Shown: positions 27,895 to 39,795 of the stretch, one piece after another
Position numbering within the stretch: the first letter of the stretch is position 1
How the letters are laid out: each line of letters opens with the position of its first letter
Assembly (NCBI GenBank): GCA_911728455.2
Contig: OU452228.1
Span: 18,390,724-18,454,723, forward strand
From: Marthasterias glacialis
Lineage: Eukaryota; Echinodermata; Asteroidea; Forcipulatida; Asteriidae
Direction of reading: 5' to 3'
Length of the DNA stretch: 64,000 bases
The notes under the pieces: generated by a model
Seen by the model: the letters and a program-made list of their open reading frames with translations, nothing else
Told to the model about the DNA's origin: nothing
Databases searched by the model: none
Translations under genes and position numbers: made by a program

Positions 27895-28909
27895 GGTAAA
27901 GGTTGTCATACAGGCATGTCACATGGTATTTATTTTATCTGGTAAGTCTGCTGCCATCTAGTGTCCACGAAAATCTCCCATTGGATTTGTTTCTCAGTCC
28001 CAACCTTGTGAGGCTTTCCTGAGCTGGGGGTTTCTACCACAGCGAAAACATTCACAGGTTGATTCGCTACTTTTGCCTTCGAATTTCTTCCCTTCTTTTC
28101 TTTACAGATTTCTTCTGGCCTGTAGAGTGCACAGCAAAGGACCTATTAAGGATTCCTTGTTACAAGAAAGTTTCAAACACTAATAATAACATCAAAATTC
28201 TTGAAAAAAAAAACAGCCCCAAAACAATTGGTGACACAGATTTACAACAAAAATAGTCCTAACATTGTAGAGGTTTTTTATCTTCTTTTCTCCCCTCCCC
28301 CACCCCGCTTTTTAATTTCCCAAAGTATTTTCATAAATTGACCAACCTTGAAGTGTAAATATTAATGTACATAGGTTAATTTGCTATACCAGATGCCTTT
28401 TTCTGTCTCCCCTAAGTTGGAACTGGATCATTTTTCATTGTTTTGTACATTTTTTGTTTGTCCTGCACGATTGACAAGTACAATTCTAGAAGTGTATGTG
28501 GCATTGTTTTTAAATGCATGTTGTACAGCATTGTACAGTACAAACATTTGTAATGTTGATTTTGCCCCCAACCATTTAGAAACGAGTTTACATTTGAAGA
28601 CACGGCGGTGACTGACGCAGTATGCCACATTGTCACAAATATTGTTTAAAGATAACTTTGTAATCACTCGTCTGAATTCATCCAGCAGTATTTTTTATTA
28701 TTAATATTATTATTATTTATCATTATTATTATTTTTTTATCGACTTTTGTTGATGCTTGTTTTTGTCGACTCATTAAATGTGTACAGTGCGTGCTGTACA
28801 TGTATGTGTATAAGCAGCTAGTTTGCTTATGTTATCATGAAGTGATTTATTCCTTGAAAGGAAATTAAATCATTGGTATTCGGAACCGTACGTGTGTTTT
28901 AATGCAGTT

Positions 28910-29098
28910 CAATTGTAGATAAGCTAAGCTGTTGCCGTATCCGCAAAGGACGTTGGCTTTGCAACTATGGTCCCTCCACTGCTGTCGGTTCCGGGCGGTA
29001 TTGTTGGCCTGGTAGAAGGTGCTACTGGCAAGAACTACGCTCTCCCAACGCTTCCTTGGTCTCCCGCGTTTGTTAGTACCACTGACCGTTTCTAGCAC
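28910..29098 (-). pseudogene. LINE C-terminal relic
   Basis: The minus-strand frame reads TNKRGRPRKRWES (RGRPRKRW coded at 29045-29068) and later ARNRQQWRDHS. RGRPxxRW followed by a spaced xxRxxWR is the usual C-terminal tail of non-LTR retrotransposon polymerases. There is no reverse transcriptase core, so this is a 5'-truncated copy. Confidence 0.55.
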
Positions 29099-29504
29099 AA
29101 TGCGTTTGGGAAGACGGGTATGTATATATCATAAGAATAAATTTCATTTCAAAAGATGGTAGCGTTTTTCAGATACTGGCGAAAATCTGGAGTGTTTATT
29201 TCCATGTAGACGAAAAATCCGTATTCAAATGAAAACACACTTTTTCTGCAAACAATGGTAGGCCGACCATCGCTTTAAAATGAAACGAAATTGCTTTTTT
29301 CGTTAAAATGAAATGTCACCTGACGAAACGATTTCATTGGATACTCGGGAAAAATATGTCAATTTAAGTCAAGTAAGTTATTTTGTAGTAACTTAGCACA
29401 CAGTACATGTTTTCATGTCTGTAAAATAATAATATAAACTCCCTTTAAAAGTGTTTTCTGGAAGAGTAAATGTATCCCCATCCTGTGAGTGTCAGTTGAT
29501 ATCT

Positions 29505-29760
29505 GACGTCCTACTCTGGAGGCTAACCATGTCCGGCAAGAGAGAGGCGACCAACTCGCGTATCCTGGACACCATTTCCAGAGACACTGGACTCGGTTTC
29601 GAAGACCTGACAGGAGCGATGGCGGACAAACCAGGGTGGTGTATCAGGATGTCTTTGATCTCGGACCTCGGTCGATGGATGATGATGATGACGATGGGGA
29701 TGATGATGACGATGACGACGACGGGGGGGGATGATGGGGATGATGTTGATGATGATGAGT
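29505..29760 (+). pseudogene. LINE 3' end with (GATG)n tail
   Basis: The frame from 29529 reads MSGKREATNSRILDTISRDT then GLGFEDLTGAMADKPGW. This resembles the RxxYLDxIxxDTGLxxxELxxAMxDRxxW tail of non-LTR retrotransposon polymerases. The degenerate GAT-rich tail at 29677-29758 is what such elements leave at the insertion site. It is 5'-truncated and inactive. Confidence 0.55.
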
Positions 29761-31588
29761 TTTCAATAAACACACCATACAATCAACCTGTTAATACGCC
29801 ATCACATTCATCACGTTTTAATAAAAACAGCGAAAACCGGTTTATTATCTTTGTCCACTTTTGTATCGGGCGTATTTTTTTGTTATTGCGGCCGTACGAA
29901 TCACAGTGTGGATCATGCACACTTTTAGACCAGGGGATGGCTCGTAGGATGATTTTGTGTTCCCCTCCCCCCCCTCCGCCCCGCCCGCCCCGCCCCAAGA
30001 AAGAGAGCAACAGTTAGAAGAAAAAAATACAGTCAAAAATGCCACTGCCCAAAAGATAACACGAAAAGGGTCGGAATGCTCCAGAGAGGGCGTGAACGTC
30101 TTCAAACTTTTCCCAGGGCCCTTGAGCGGGCCGCGTATTTGTTTTCCGGTCCTCCACACTGTTGCAGCTTGGCGCTGCACACTCAGATTGTTACGAGTAT
30201 CCGCCATCTTTTACAAAAAAAATCTTAGATCCACGCTTGACAAAATAAAAAAAAAGTTGTTTTGTGTACGTAATTTCATAGTAAATTTATCTCACATTCG
30301 TAATGTTCGCAAATCTCATAAATCCCCCGTACCCCCACACGCCCCCCCCCCCTCCCACCACCACACTCACATAATATGTTTTGTCACCCCCGTAAATTTA
30401 GGACTTCACTCTGTTCTCCCATTGTTTGTGCTTAGGTTTTCTTTTAGCGATGTCCCCATTGGTTTTGTACGCAAAAGCGAAGCGAGGACGTCATCGCTCT
30501 GTCGAAACACCCGGTTCACTTTTGTCCTCGGTTTCAACGGGTAGAAACACTTTTTAACACGGATCTTTGCAGGTGGATCTATGCATTTTTTTAGTTTGCA
30601 TTCTGATTAATGCAGTGAAGTACCCCTTTAATAAGAGATCGATGGGTACGGTTGAAGTTGGACTGTCAGATCCAATTATTTCTATAAGTTTTCAAACGCT
30701 CTGAAAGAAATTGAATAATTTTGTTCCGTACTTCACGTCTTTATTGTTTTTATTGGGTAGGCTTTTTTTGTCTACACATCTGACCGCCTTTCTGCGTTAT
30801 TATTCTGCAAAGAAATAGGGCAGAGCGTCTCTTGTTTCAAGTGTGAACTTTGGCCAAGTTTCCAGCGCTGTTTGCTGGAATTACATGTCTTAAGACAGTA
30901 ACCGATCTTCCCAGCCACCTTAAGGTGAGTAACGGAACGACAATAGTCCCATGTTCGAAAAACAACATCGAGGAAAAATGCCATGCTCGGGACTCTGCAC
31001 AAAACCTGTTCCGCTTTTGCGGGTTTGGTTTCGTGTTGAGGTTTCTACCCTGTCAGACACTGGCATTGAGACAGCAAAGTGGTTTTCCTCCCCCCAGTCA
31101 TCGCTCCGATCCAAATCTTCCGAGGGGGGGAAAAAGGCAAAGGACGGGATTGGAAATTATCGGGGGTTGGGGTGGATTAGTTTCAATCTGAGTCTATACC
31201 AGTACCAATCATCCGGGAGAAGTATTGCTTATGAGAAGCGTCTCGTCGTGTTTTTTTCCCGGGGTTGTTGTTGGGGGGGGGGGGGGGGATAAACGTGACC
31301 ATCTAATTTGATGACATTGTCACAGATTGGTTTTGTGGTGTGTTTACTGGAAGTGGGGGTTGGAATTGACTTTACTCTTGCAAAAATCCACCGATGTACT
31401 ATTATAACTTTTAAAGGGCTCGTACCGACCCCTTTTGAATATCTGTTGAGGTTTGTTTTGCTTTGCTTTTTGTGAATTGTATTGCTTTTCTTTTGTTTTG
31501 TATTGTTTTTATTTTATTTGTTTTGTTTTGTTTTTCTTTTGTTATTTTTGTTTTTTTGTGTATCATCAGAGAGAATTGTTGATAGTTG
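29761..31588. other. intergenic, no gene found
   Basis: Long frames (29957-30544 and the antisense 29845-30207) have no domain and cross C-rich and G-rich runs (29961-29995, 30341-30352, 31272-31288). 31436-31560 is a TTTTGTTTTG-type low-complexity stretch. Confidence 0.5.
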
Positions 31589-31955
31589 TTTAAAGGTAGA
31601 ATACAGTATTTTGTATTGATCGATTTTGTTTGTTCGTATCAGTCTGAAAGCTTAATGACCATGAAGTGCATACCAGTACCAATCTTCTATAAAAAAATGT
31701 TTGTCTGAAATACTGTCAAAGTCGAGAAAATAGAATTTGAAGACCCCCGTTTTAATTTCAGTTGTAACAATCGAAATTAAGGACAATGTGTTTACATGCT
31801 GAAAAGTGTGCACAGGATTCGCTATTTTCTCCTGGCTCGGATGACGGATTGAGCCCAAATTTTCACAGGTTTGTTTTTTTTCATGTATAAGTTGAATCAC
31901 ACAAAGTAAGAACACTGCACTATCAGCTTAAACGTATCCTATATTTTACCTTTAA
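31589..31955. mobile_element. MITE of the AAAGGTAGAAT family, reverse copy
   Basis: Ends TGTTTAAAGGTAGAATACAG and CCTATATTTTACCTTTAAG. The interior matches 7062-7312 closely and 23638-23972 in reverse. Confidence 0.85.
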
Positions 31956-33764
31956 GATCTGTTATGATCGGTAATAAATTCATTTTGTAGACCAACAGCT
32001 TTTATATGCCAAACACACATATTCTTGTCATGTAATTGGTAAAACACGCGTCACGTGTCATCCTTATTTGCCATGTATACTGCCGCAACGCTCCAAAATG
32101 TAATGTTGGCGTCCAAAATAAATAGTTATGGACGCTTCGCAGCGTCGTTGCCAAAATAATCGTGTCCCGCCCGTTTGTCTAAACTAGTGTCGTGTCACGG
32201 GGACAAGGTTGGTGTCTACGTCGTAAAGTCGTCCGCGTTGTTTAGAATTGTTTTGCTTTGTTAATTTTTAGAGTGCGGGTGGACAAGTTACCGTGTCTAT
32301 TGTGTGTTGATTGTCAACAAATTTCAAATGACAGTTATATAAAACAGACAATGAAGGCATTTCGTTCGTACATTGCTTTTCCATTTCACCCGGCTTCGCC
32401 TCGTGAAAATAGAATAGTCCATACTTCACCTTGTGATTATATTCTGCGACAATGCACGCAAATGCATCCAACATTTCTTTAATTTGGTGTTAATTAAGTT
32501 GCCACCTATCCTGAAAAATGTCTTTCCGTCTGAACTATTTTGAACAAGTCGAAACTGTAGACATTCACGCCGCTGAGCATTGTAACACGCACTAGCAATG
32601 TAACGAAATACGAAACCACTAGGTCTACACACCGTTTTTTGCCCGCAAACTTGAGCACCTCTTCAATGGATTTTTTATTATAATATGAGGATCGGCTTCG
32701 GTATTCTCTTCGAAAATCGTTGTATACTACCCTCGAAATATCAAAATATGATTGGCTTTGGTGGGCTGTCATTTTCCACAGAAACGTAATAAAAAATTAA
32801 ATTCTTTGTACACATTGAGCGTGCGAAAACAGCAAGTGCTTTCTCCGACACTATTCAATGAAATCTGCCGAGAATTTCGTTAGTCTTTTTCAGGATTCAT
32901 GTGAAATATTGTCAAGTACTGATCAAAATTCCCAACCAAAGTGACTCGCTTCTTCTTTAAAGCTGAACTATCATTATAGTCGAAGCTCAAAAGTTTATTA
33001 TCCGTGATCATTTCCCGGCTGGGGGGACGAGTGATGATGGGCATTGCAGGAAGCTATTCACTGTGTATGAGTGAGTAACAGGACAGGACATGCTGATCCA
33101 ACCGGCCCGTTTTACGGGAGAGTGTATTTGTTTTGTTTTAATGGATGATATCAATTGACTTCCTAATCATGAGGCCTTATTTTGCTGCACTTGTCGCTAC
33201 TTTTGTTTTTCTGTAACAAGAAGACTTTGTTTCCGCGTAAAATTTATTAGTGGTACTTCCCTTGGCGATTTTCTATATATTTATTTATTTTTAAAGTTAT
33301 TATTTACCATAATCTATTAAATTGAATGAATTCTATTTGCGGTGCTGTTGGTCGGATACCCTACGGCTCTTCTGATTATCTGACTACATAAAAGGGGCGG
33401 GGGAGATGACCACTTCGAAAAAACAGGACGTTCCAGCGGTTCAGTGTTTCTTAAACTTCCGGTCGTATTGACCCCGATCCACCCCCCCCCCCAACTTGAT
33501 CCAGCGTTAAATTTTTCTGAGGTTTTCTGGTGATTCGCTTTCCTTTTGTAGTATCGCGGTAAAAACAGGAAGTTCAAAGCAATGCGCGCACAATTGGCAA
33601 CTCGGTAGTATCTTGACGATCATATATTTGTTTTGTTTTATTTTAATTTCCATGTACCAATGTTTTTATTGTATTATTCCTTCTAAAAAGACGCACGATT
33701 GACTTATGGAAGAAGTAACCGAAATGTTTTCCCATTTTTATCCTGCGCGAATGGGCTATTATCA
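31956..33764. other. intergenic, no gene found
   Basis: No exon-like or domain-bearing frame. A C-run at 33481-33491. Confidence 0.4.
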
Positions 33765-34108
33765 TTAAAGCCTCAGCCCAACATTGGTAAACTGACTGTA
33801 AATGCTTCCATTCTTTGCACAAATCAAGATATATGTAATAAAACCAACCTGTGAAAATGTCAGCTCATTTCGCTGTTTCGTTTGTGAGAAAACGGTAAAA
33901 ACGCATTCATCAGGCAGAGTTTTTGTCTCACTGAGATGAAAACTAATTTTGGATCTTATTCCATTTATTATTTAAAATCGATAACACTTCAGGCACAAAT
34001 GTTTCAAGGAAAGTTTTCTACCATCATTATCTTTATACCATGTAAGGTAGATGTCAATCTGTGAGCATTTATGTTTTTCTTCTTACCAATGTTGAGCTGG
34101 GGCTTTAA
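33765..34108. mobile_element. MITE of the AAAGCCCCAGCTC family, copy B (reverse)
   Basis: Ends TTAAAGCCTCAGCCCAACAT and ATGTTGAGCTGGGGCTTTAA. Interior as in copy A, reversed. Confidence 0.85.
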
Positions 34109-34289
34109 ATCTTTTTTAAAATGAAGTGTAAACTTTTTTTAATTCTACATCTGCGCATGTGCCGGTGTCCGGATGAATACAAATAATAGCCCCCCCCCCC
34201 CCCCATTTAATTATAAAAACTGAGTCAGATAGGCATGAACGGAAACTTAAAAAGATTTTACCTTATGTCGCAAACAATTAATGATATAC

Positions 34290-34415
34290 GTTTTCGGTAC
34301 GTAGCCGGTGGTCGCAGGTTCAAATCCCGCTCCAGTCAATTGTTCTTTTTTCACCCTAAAATTGATTTACAAAAAATACCCAGTCAGTTTCCTTTGTGGT
34401 TTATTGCTCGATACA
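34290..34415 (+). repeat. tRNA-derived SINE
   Basis: B box GGTTCAAATCC (34318-34328) follows CGGTACGTAGCCGGTGGTCG. The body CACCCTAAAATTGATTTACA and CCCAGTCAGTTTCCTTTGTG is shared with 23197-23260. Confidence 0.65.
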
Positions 34416-35099
34416 CATTTTCCTTGGTTTTAATCGGATTGTTGTCGTTGTTGTTTTTGTTTTCTTCTTCAGATTGACATGTTTAACCCAACTCCGTTTC
34501 TAAGCAGCCGTTGCTGGATTGAATGTTTTCCCCGCATGTTAGATTGCCAGGTCATTTAGTCACAGATTCCCCCAGACAGATCGTCAGATTGTGTTGTGAT
34601 TGTATTCGGAACGAACAGGAATCGATTCACTTGATTGAGCCTTGCCGCACTGTTTATGTAGGCGGGGCTTGATTGAATCATGCTACGGTATCGATTCTGA
34701 ACTATCCGACGAGAATCGATTAGAGCGTGTCTGATCGTGATACGCCTCAATTTGATGGCATTCCTGAGAGTGTATGGTAGTTGCATTCAAAGGGCCAGTG
34801 GGTTCACGTGCTACTGTCCCAAATGGACATTCCGCCTTGTGGAAAATAAATTGAATTTGTCATTTTGTATTAAGCGATGAGGCAATTCGATGTTTTGCAT
34901 GGAAATCAGTTTCAATACGCTGTAGGCACGGGACGTCGACTTGCCCGTGCGGCGAACCACGACTTTAAAATCCAAGCTATTTTAAAGAGTGTTAGAAAAC
35001 TCTGTATTAAATTAAATTCTTTATTGTGCTGAATATGTGTCAAAGGTTAGTTTGAAATTGGCGTCAAAATCTCTAACAATACCCCCTCCTCCTTAGAAG
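34416..35099. other. intergenic, no gene found
   Basis: No domain. The ATCGATTC / GAATCGAT motifs at 34621, 34690 and 34713 form short inverted pairs. Confidence 0.35.
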
Positions 35100-35370
35100 C
35101 AACATCCGGTAGGTGGGGTTGGTGTAGTGGTATCTTTGCCTTGCACCTTTGGGACCTCGGTTCGAATCCCACCGGGGGCACTATGTGGATTAGGTTGTCA
35201 GTCCCTACACCTGATTGTGTGAGTTTCCCTGGAATAATTCTCTGGGTTTTTTCTCCATCGTCTAAAACGGAAACTTCCTTTCTTGTTTTCTCTCCACGGG
35301 GTTCATGTTGGTTAGTATAGTGGTTAGGTTCGCTTGTCTTAAAAGCCTTGGCTTCACAACCAGAGGTAAT
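35100..35370 (+). repeat. tRNA-derived SINE plus a second tRNA-like scrap
   Basis: A box TGGTGTAGTGG (35120-35130) and B box GGTTCGAATCC (35159-35169) are spaced as in a tRNA. The body CAGTCCCTACACCTGATTGT is related to the 26325 family. A second tRNA-like piece, GTTAGTATAGTGGTTAGG, lies at 35310-35327. Not intact tRNAs. Confidence 0.7.
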
Positions 35371-36714
35371 AAATGGAACGATTTTAAACAAAAATATTTC
35401 AAACCAAAGTATAGTAATTCGTGCAAATACAATTAAATACTCATAACATAATCAATACCACTGATAAAGTTTCTTACATAAGAGGAATATCCTTTACAAG
35501 CCAGATGAGCAGTTTCCCAAAACCAATTTACTGAGAGCAATAATAATCGAACAAAACGGCATCATAATCTACAGTTTGATCCCTGCATAATAAAAAATAC
35601 TCCCCTGCATATAAAACCCAGAATATTGCCACGGGAATACAGAGCGGTCAAGTTTCAGTCATTTTCATGAAATTATTATCTTTTAAAATCGAGTTGGGAT
35701 TCCCAGGGATTTCATGGATTAAGCTTTTCTGTGCTTAGACGCTGACTGTTAGAGGACAATACATGTAGTTGGATACAATCTATTTTTATGCACCACGTCC
35801 GTTATGTGTTGTAGATAATCGCTGGGGAGTCGGGGGCAGGTGGACACGGTCTGGACAAATCGTTTTCAAACTCAATTTTGTGAAGCTCAAGTTGGCTATA
35901 TAGTAGTAACATGAATCGGTCGTTCAGTTCCACCAACACTCCTGTATGAATGATGCAGCGGAATCAAGGATTATTGACACCTTTCGTCGATTTGACATGC
36001 AATTCGAGATTCCGTTTGAGTTTGCACTGAAATCGGAGAGTATCAACCCATTGAGATAGATGGGGTGCCTGGCTACGTGACCTACATCTATTGAGATGTG
36101 AACGCTAGTATTTCATCTGACATCTGTTAGGTTCTGTGAAGTGCATTACTCGGCTTGAGACAAACTCTACCCATCCCATCCTAAGAAGAAAAAAAAACAA
36201 TCATGGGTGATAAATTGTCTGCTCAAGGATAGACTACACCAGGGTTCGAACCCCAGCCAGTACGTCGAACCTCAGCCAGAACGGGATTCGAACCCACTGT
36301 CTCTTTAAATACAGAATTCGAACAAGCTATACACTTGACATCTAAGCAAAGATCTTCTGTTATTTCCAAATATTATTGTGCAGACTTCGCATATTTTGGG
36401 CGGTTATTCAAGATGCAAATTTATACCACAAGAATATGCATTCAAATTCGCAATTTTTTCCCAGTTAATCATCAAAACTATTCTACAAATGAACATTTTG
36501 GGGTAATTGAAGCTGAAATAACCGCGGAACAGAATAGTATAAGTTCTATAATAGGGCACTGACCCCTTGCACCACGCTGTTACCGTCTGTCACGCTCACC
36601 ATTTTGGGAGTCAAATGGCATGTAACTGGTAAGCGTATATACACTGTATAACACACGGGGACATTGCCTCCCCAAATGGCGCAACCAATATTCTTGTTGT
36701 AGGTAACTCGTCGT
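35371..36714. other. intergenic, no gene found
   Basis: Contains tRNA-like B-box scraps at 36243 (GGTTCGAACCC) and 36284 (GATTCGAACCC). No coding exon was recognised. Confidence 0.4.
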
Positions 36715-37113
36715 ATGCCCAGAAGAAGGTCGTGCAACCTTCAAGACCTTTTTTACCGGGCAACACACTTTACAACTTTTTTGCCCCAGCAGAATGTCAC
36801 AATCAATAATATGGCTCTGTTGAAAAAAGTAGGGCATGACTGTTGCTATATTTGTCGCTAGAATTACTGCCAAGACATGTTTTCCCATTCCTATGCGGAA
36901 TTTTAACTTTCCTGAATGCCGTTGAGCTGATATTTGTATCCTGTATGAAGATCTCATGAAATAAATAAATAAATAAATAAATAAATTATAGAAAGAGCAG
37001 AAAAAAACGACCAAACTTTCACACTCAGTTTTCTTGAAATACAGTTTTGGACAGTAAAATTGCTTACGACCTTTTGCCGGTCACACTTTCGTTACGTCCT
37101 TCTGCCGGGCACA
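36715..37113. mobile_element. element with GCCCAGAAGAAGGTCGT ends, copy 1
   Basis: Ends ATGCCCAGAAGAAGGTCGTG and the complement of ACGTCCTTCTGCCGGGCAC. It shares GCTAGAATTACTGCCAAGAC, CCCATTCCTATGCGGAAT and TTTTGGACAGTAA with 55445-55701. An (AAAT)n run at 36959-36987 sits inside, probably with a small insertion. Confidence 0.75.
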
Positions 37114-38330
37114 CAGCGAACTATAACTAGTAAACTTGCGGGTAAAACCTCTCTTCGGAGGGGTGTGGGCTCTGAAAAGAGCCGTTGTGGTCTCGACGTT
37201 TCGAACAGTATACTGTGCTCGTCTTCAGCAGAATGCTAGACTGTTGGTGATGCCGAGGGCGCTCGGGGGCTATGCACCCTTACCCCACACTTTGGTGAGC
37301 CCCATGTCATTGTGCTTCTACTTTCATTTGATAATGTCAGTCGGCAAATATAGGTTTCCACACACCCCTCCCCCCTAAAGAAAGTGCTTTCGCTACGCCA
37401 CTGACCCCTCCCTGTTCTTAGCTGTTATGTGAAGAGACTTGAGTTGATATCTTGCCATGTGTTGTTTCTGCGCGTTGGGGCGTTTTCTATTCCTTAAAAA
37501 AAGTAGCCCACGCCTCGATAACTTCCTTTATGGAGAATTGACAAATTTATACAAAATAAATAGTAATTAAAGATATAAAACCAGTCTTGGAAAAAAAACA
37601 GGAAATGGCTTTGCAATTATTGTTTTGATATAATATGCTCCGATGTAACTGTGGTTTTGCATTTAAATTGAGACGAAACTTATTCGACATTTTAATGACT
37701 TCTTGCGGTTTTGAAAATCAAGCGTTGTCAAAGTGCCTGTGACATTTTGATTTGAGGTTAACTAACTCAGACAAAGGACGTTCTTCCACATTAGCCGCAT
37801 GTTTTCTGCTAGCTTTCTGATTAATGATTTCAAAATGTATTTCATGGCGACTAAATACGGGGGAAAACACACGGTGAGGGGGCGGGGGTAGGAGTTTCAG
37901 ACCCTTCCCCCTTACGATTCTCCAGATCGATACTACGGTAAAGAAGGTAAAAAAAAAGGGGGAAGGGAGGGGGTGTGGAAGCCACACCCCTCCCCTGACA
38001 TTAATCCGTATTAAGGGACGGAACAGAACTGGAGAAGACGTGGATGAACGGGAATGGTGACAAAAAGGGGAAATCTTAAAATGAAAGCTTCAGACAATGC
38101 GTCCTTTCACCCTAAAATGCTCCAAGCTCTTCGAAAGAGCAAAAGATATTTTGAAAAACAAGTCAAAAATCAATTTTGATTTTAGTCTTCATTTCTATGT
38201 TACCGATCCCTGTTGAAATTATACACCCGCTCCCAATGCATTTGTTCCAACGGCGTGAAATGAGAGGGGCCATTCGTTAGGAAATAGCAGCTTCTCAATC
38301 AACAACAAAGCAAGGTAAACTGAGATCCAT
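37114..38330. other. intergenic with a retroelement scrap
   Basis: 37176-37225 (minus) reads CTGAAGACGAGCACAGTATA then CTGTTCGAAACGTCGAGACC, a common retroelement end motif related to the hammerhead-like piece at 27597. The rest has purine runs (37950-37980) and no gene. Confidence 0.4.
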
Positions 38331-38545
38331 TAAAGGGACACATTGCTTCGGACTGGGCGCTTTTGGGCTATAAAAACATTCGTTATGAAATGAATACGGT
38401 TGGAAAGATATTTTAAAACTTGAATACAATGATTCATATCATCGCTTGAAATTGTTTTGTATTGGTTTAATTGCGTGAAGAAAAACACGGTCCGCCATTT
38501 TGAAGAACCAAATGTTTTACTCCACAAAATGGTGGACCGTATGTT
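38331..38545. mobile_element. left part of a TTAAAGGGACACATTGC element
   Basis: Starts ATTAAAGGGACACATTGCTT and reaches the hairpin GGTCCGCCATTTTG...CAAAATGGTGGACC (38490-38540). I recall this layout (TTAA start, internal hairpin) from abundant short repeats of marine invertebrates, which is from memory and not checked. Confidence 0.5.
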
Positions 38546-38714
38546 TCTATGCAGAGTGTGGTTCCGCTGGCTGTTTTCCCAGAGGCAAATGTGTGTGTTT
38601 TTTAAATCACTAATCACTACAACACTAGGTGTTTTATTGCATGAAAAACTCTTAAAAGTATCAGCAGCTATTCCCATACTCTCTAAATGTAAAAAAAAAC
38701 ACAAAAAAACCCGA

Positions 38715-38950
38715 TAAATTCACTCTCTTGCCCGAGTGGTGTCATTTTAGCTCTTTCGAGAGTGAAACTCACTGTGCATCACTCTTTTTGAGTGAAATTT
38801 GAGAAAATTTTACTATGATTCAAAATGTAAATACCCGTCTTTCACTCTAAAAAGAGTTGTCCGCCATGTGGCTCTTTGCAAGAGTGATGGCGGACAAAAC
38901 GTGGGTTGTTGTTTTTTCAAACTCTTTTACATGTAAAGAGTGCAGCAAAA
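38715..38950. repeat. AGAGTGA-rich inverted-repeat region
   Basis: TTCACTCTCTTG, CTCTTTCGAGAGTGAAACTC, CACTCTTTTTGAGTGAAA, TTCACTCTAAAAAGAGT and CTCTTTGCAAGAGTG form many small hairpins within 240 bases. Probably an old foldback element; origin unclear. Confidence 0.5.
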
Positions 38951-39098
38951 TTGTAAGAGATTTGAAGGCAATACTCGTAATAATGTATTCACATCATTAC
39001 TAGTCAATGGAATTTTTTCTTTGTTTGTTTGTCTGGTTATTTGTTTGTTCGTTTTGCTATTGTATGTTGCGTTAAACGAACAAAAAACAATGGATATA

Positions 39099-39795
39099 AT
39101 AGACCGATTGCGCGACCAATGTTTACATGTCATCACATGACCTATTGTGGGTACTACATCATCTGAGCTGAGAGCAAACTACGTGCAAATACATGCCGTG
39201 ACCGACAGAGTCACACCAAAAGTCGGCTTGTGGTAATAATAACACAGTTACTAATCCATTTTATTAAAGTTGTACGTTGTGACATTGATATGAATCACAT
39301 TACTGTTTCATAAACTACCAGTATTCTACTACAAAAGAGGTTTATTTCGAGTTATGCACTAACGGCGTCACGACTTTGTAGCCACCCGCCTGCTATTTTG
39401 TTTGTAATGTAGGCCTAAATCACTGTAGTAAAAATGGTAAAGAACGTTGGAAAAGTGAGCATTTATACCTAGCCTTGCGAAATTTCAAATAGGCAAACGA
39501 ATCACACAGTTTTGGAAAGCAATTTCTTTCGATGATTCAGCTTCAAAACTTTGAAATTCTTGTGTTGAAAAGTGTGTGATCGCGGTCGTCTGTCCTAAAA
39601 GTTCCGTCGTGCACTTGTACACATCGTGCACATTTATATTTTACTTGTACATTTTCCAAGACCTGCTGAATCTGTCCTTACTGGCTTTATTCAGCCATCA
39701 TATACCGTACCGCACTTTTCTATGAAGGACGTCGTGTTTGTTCACATTTAATACCCACAATAGGTCACGTGACGCGGGTCGCGCAATCGGTCTAT
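39099..39795. mobile_element. non-autonomous transposon, AGACCGATTGCGCGACC ends, copy B
   Basis: About 697 bp in the opposite orientation to the copy at 19291, with perfect ends ATAGACCGATTGCGCGACC and GGTCGCGCAATCGGTCTAT. Subterminal CACGTGAC and TGGGTATTAAATGTGAAC are shared with copy A. Confidence 0.9.

Larger units (their letters stand above)
27126..28880 (+). other. TAF1: probable TAF1 3' UTR and downstream flank
   Basis: There is an AATAAA at 27227-27232, 102 bases after the stop, so a short 3' UTR ending near 27.25 kb is likely. The stretch 28100-28880 also looks like UTR: AT-rich and unique, with TGTAAATA (28354-28361) and TGTACATA (28366-28373) matching the Pumilio-family consensus. 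ATTAAA signals lie near 28773 and 28865, so a longer isoform is plausible. Between them sit a hammerhead-like retroelement scrap (27597-27660) and a MITE (27696-27894). The UTR end is not proven. Confidence 0.45.

Noticed and set aside
29451..30544. 188- and 195-codon frames
   Set aside because: They cross a LINE tail, a GAT-repeat tail and a C-rich run. Apart from the short LINE-like part there is no domain, and the overlapping frames contradict each other.
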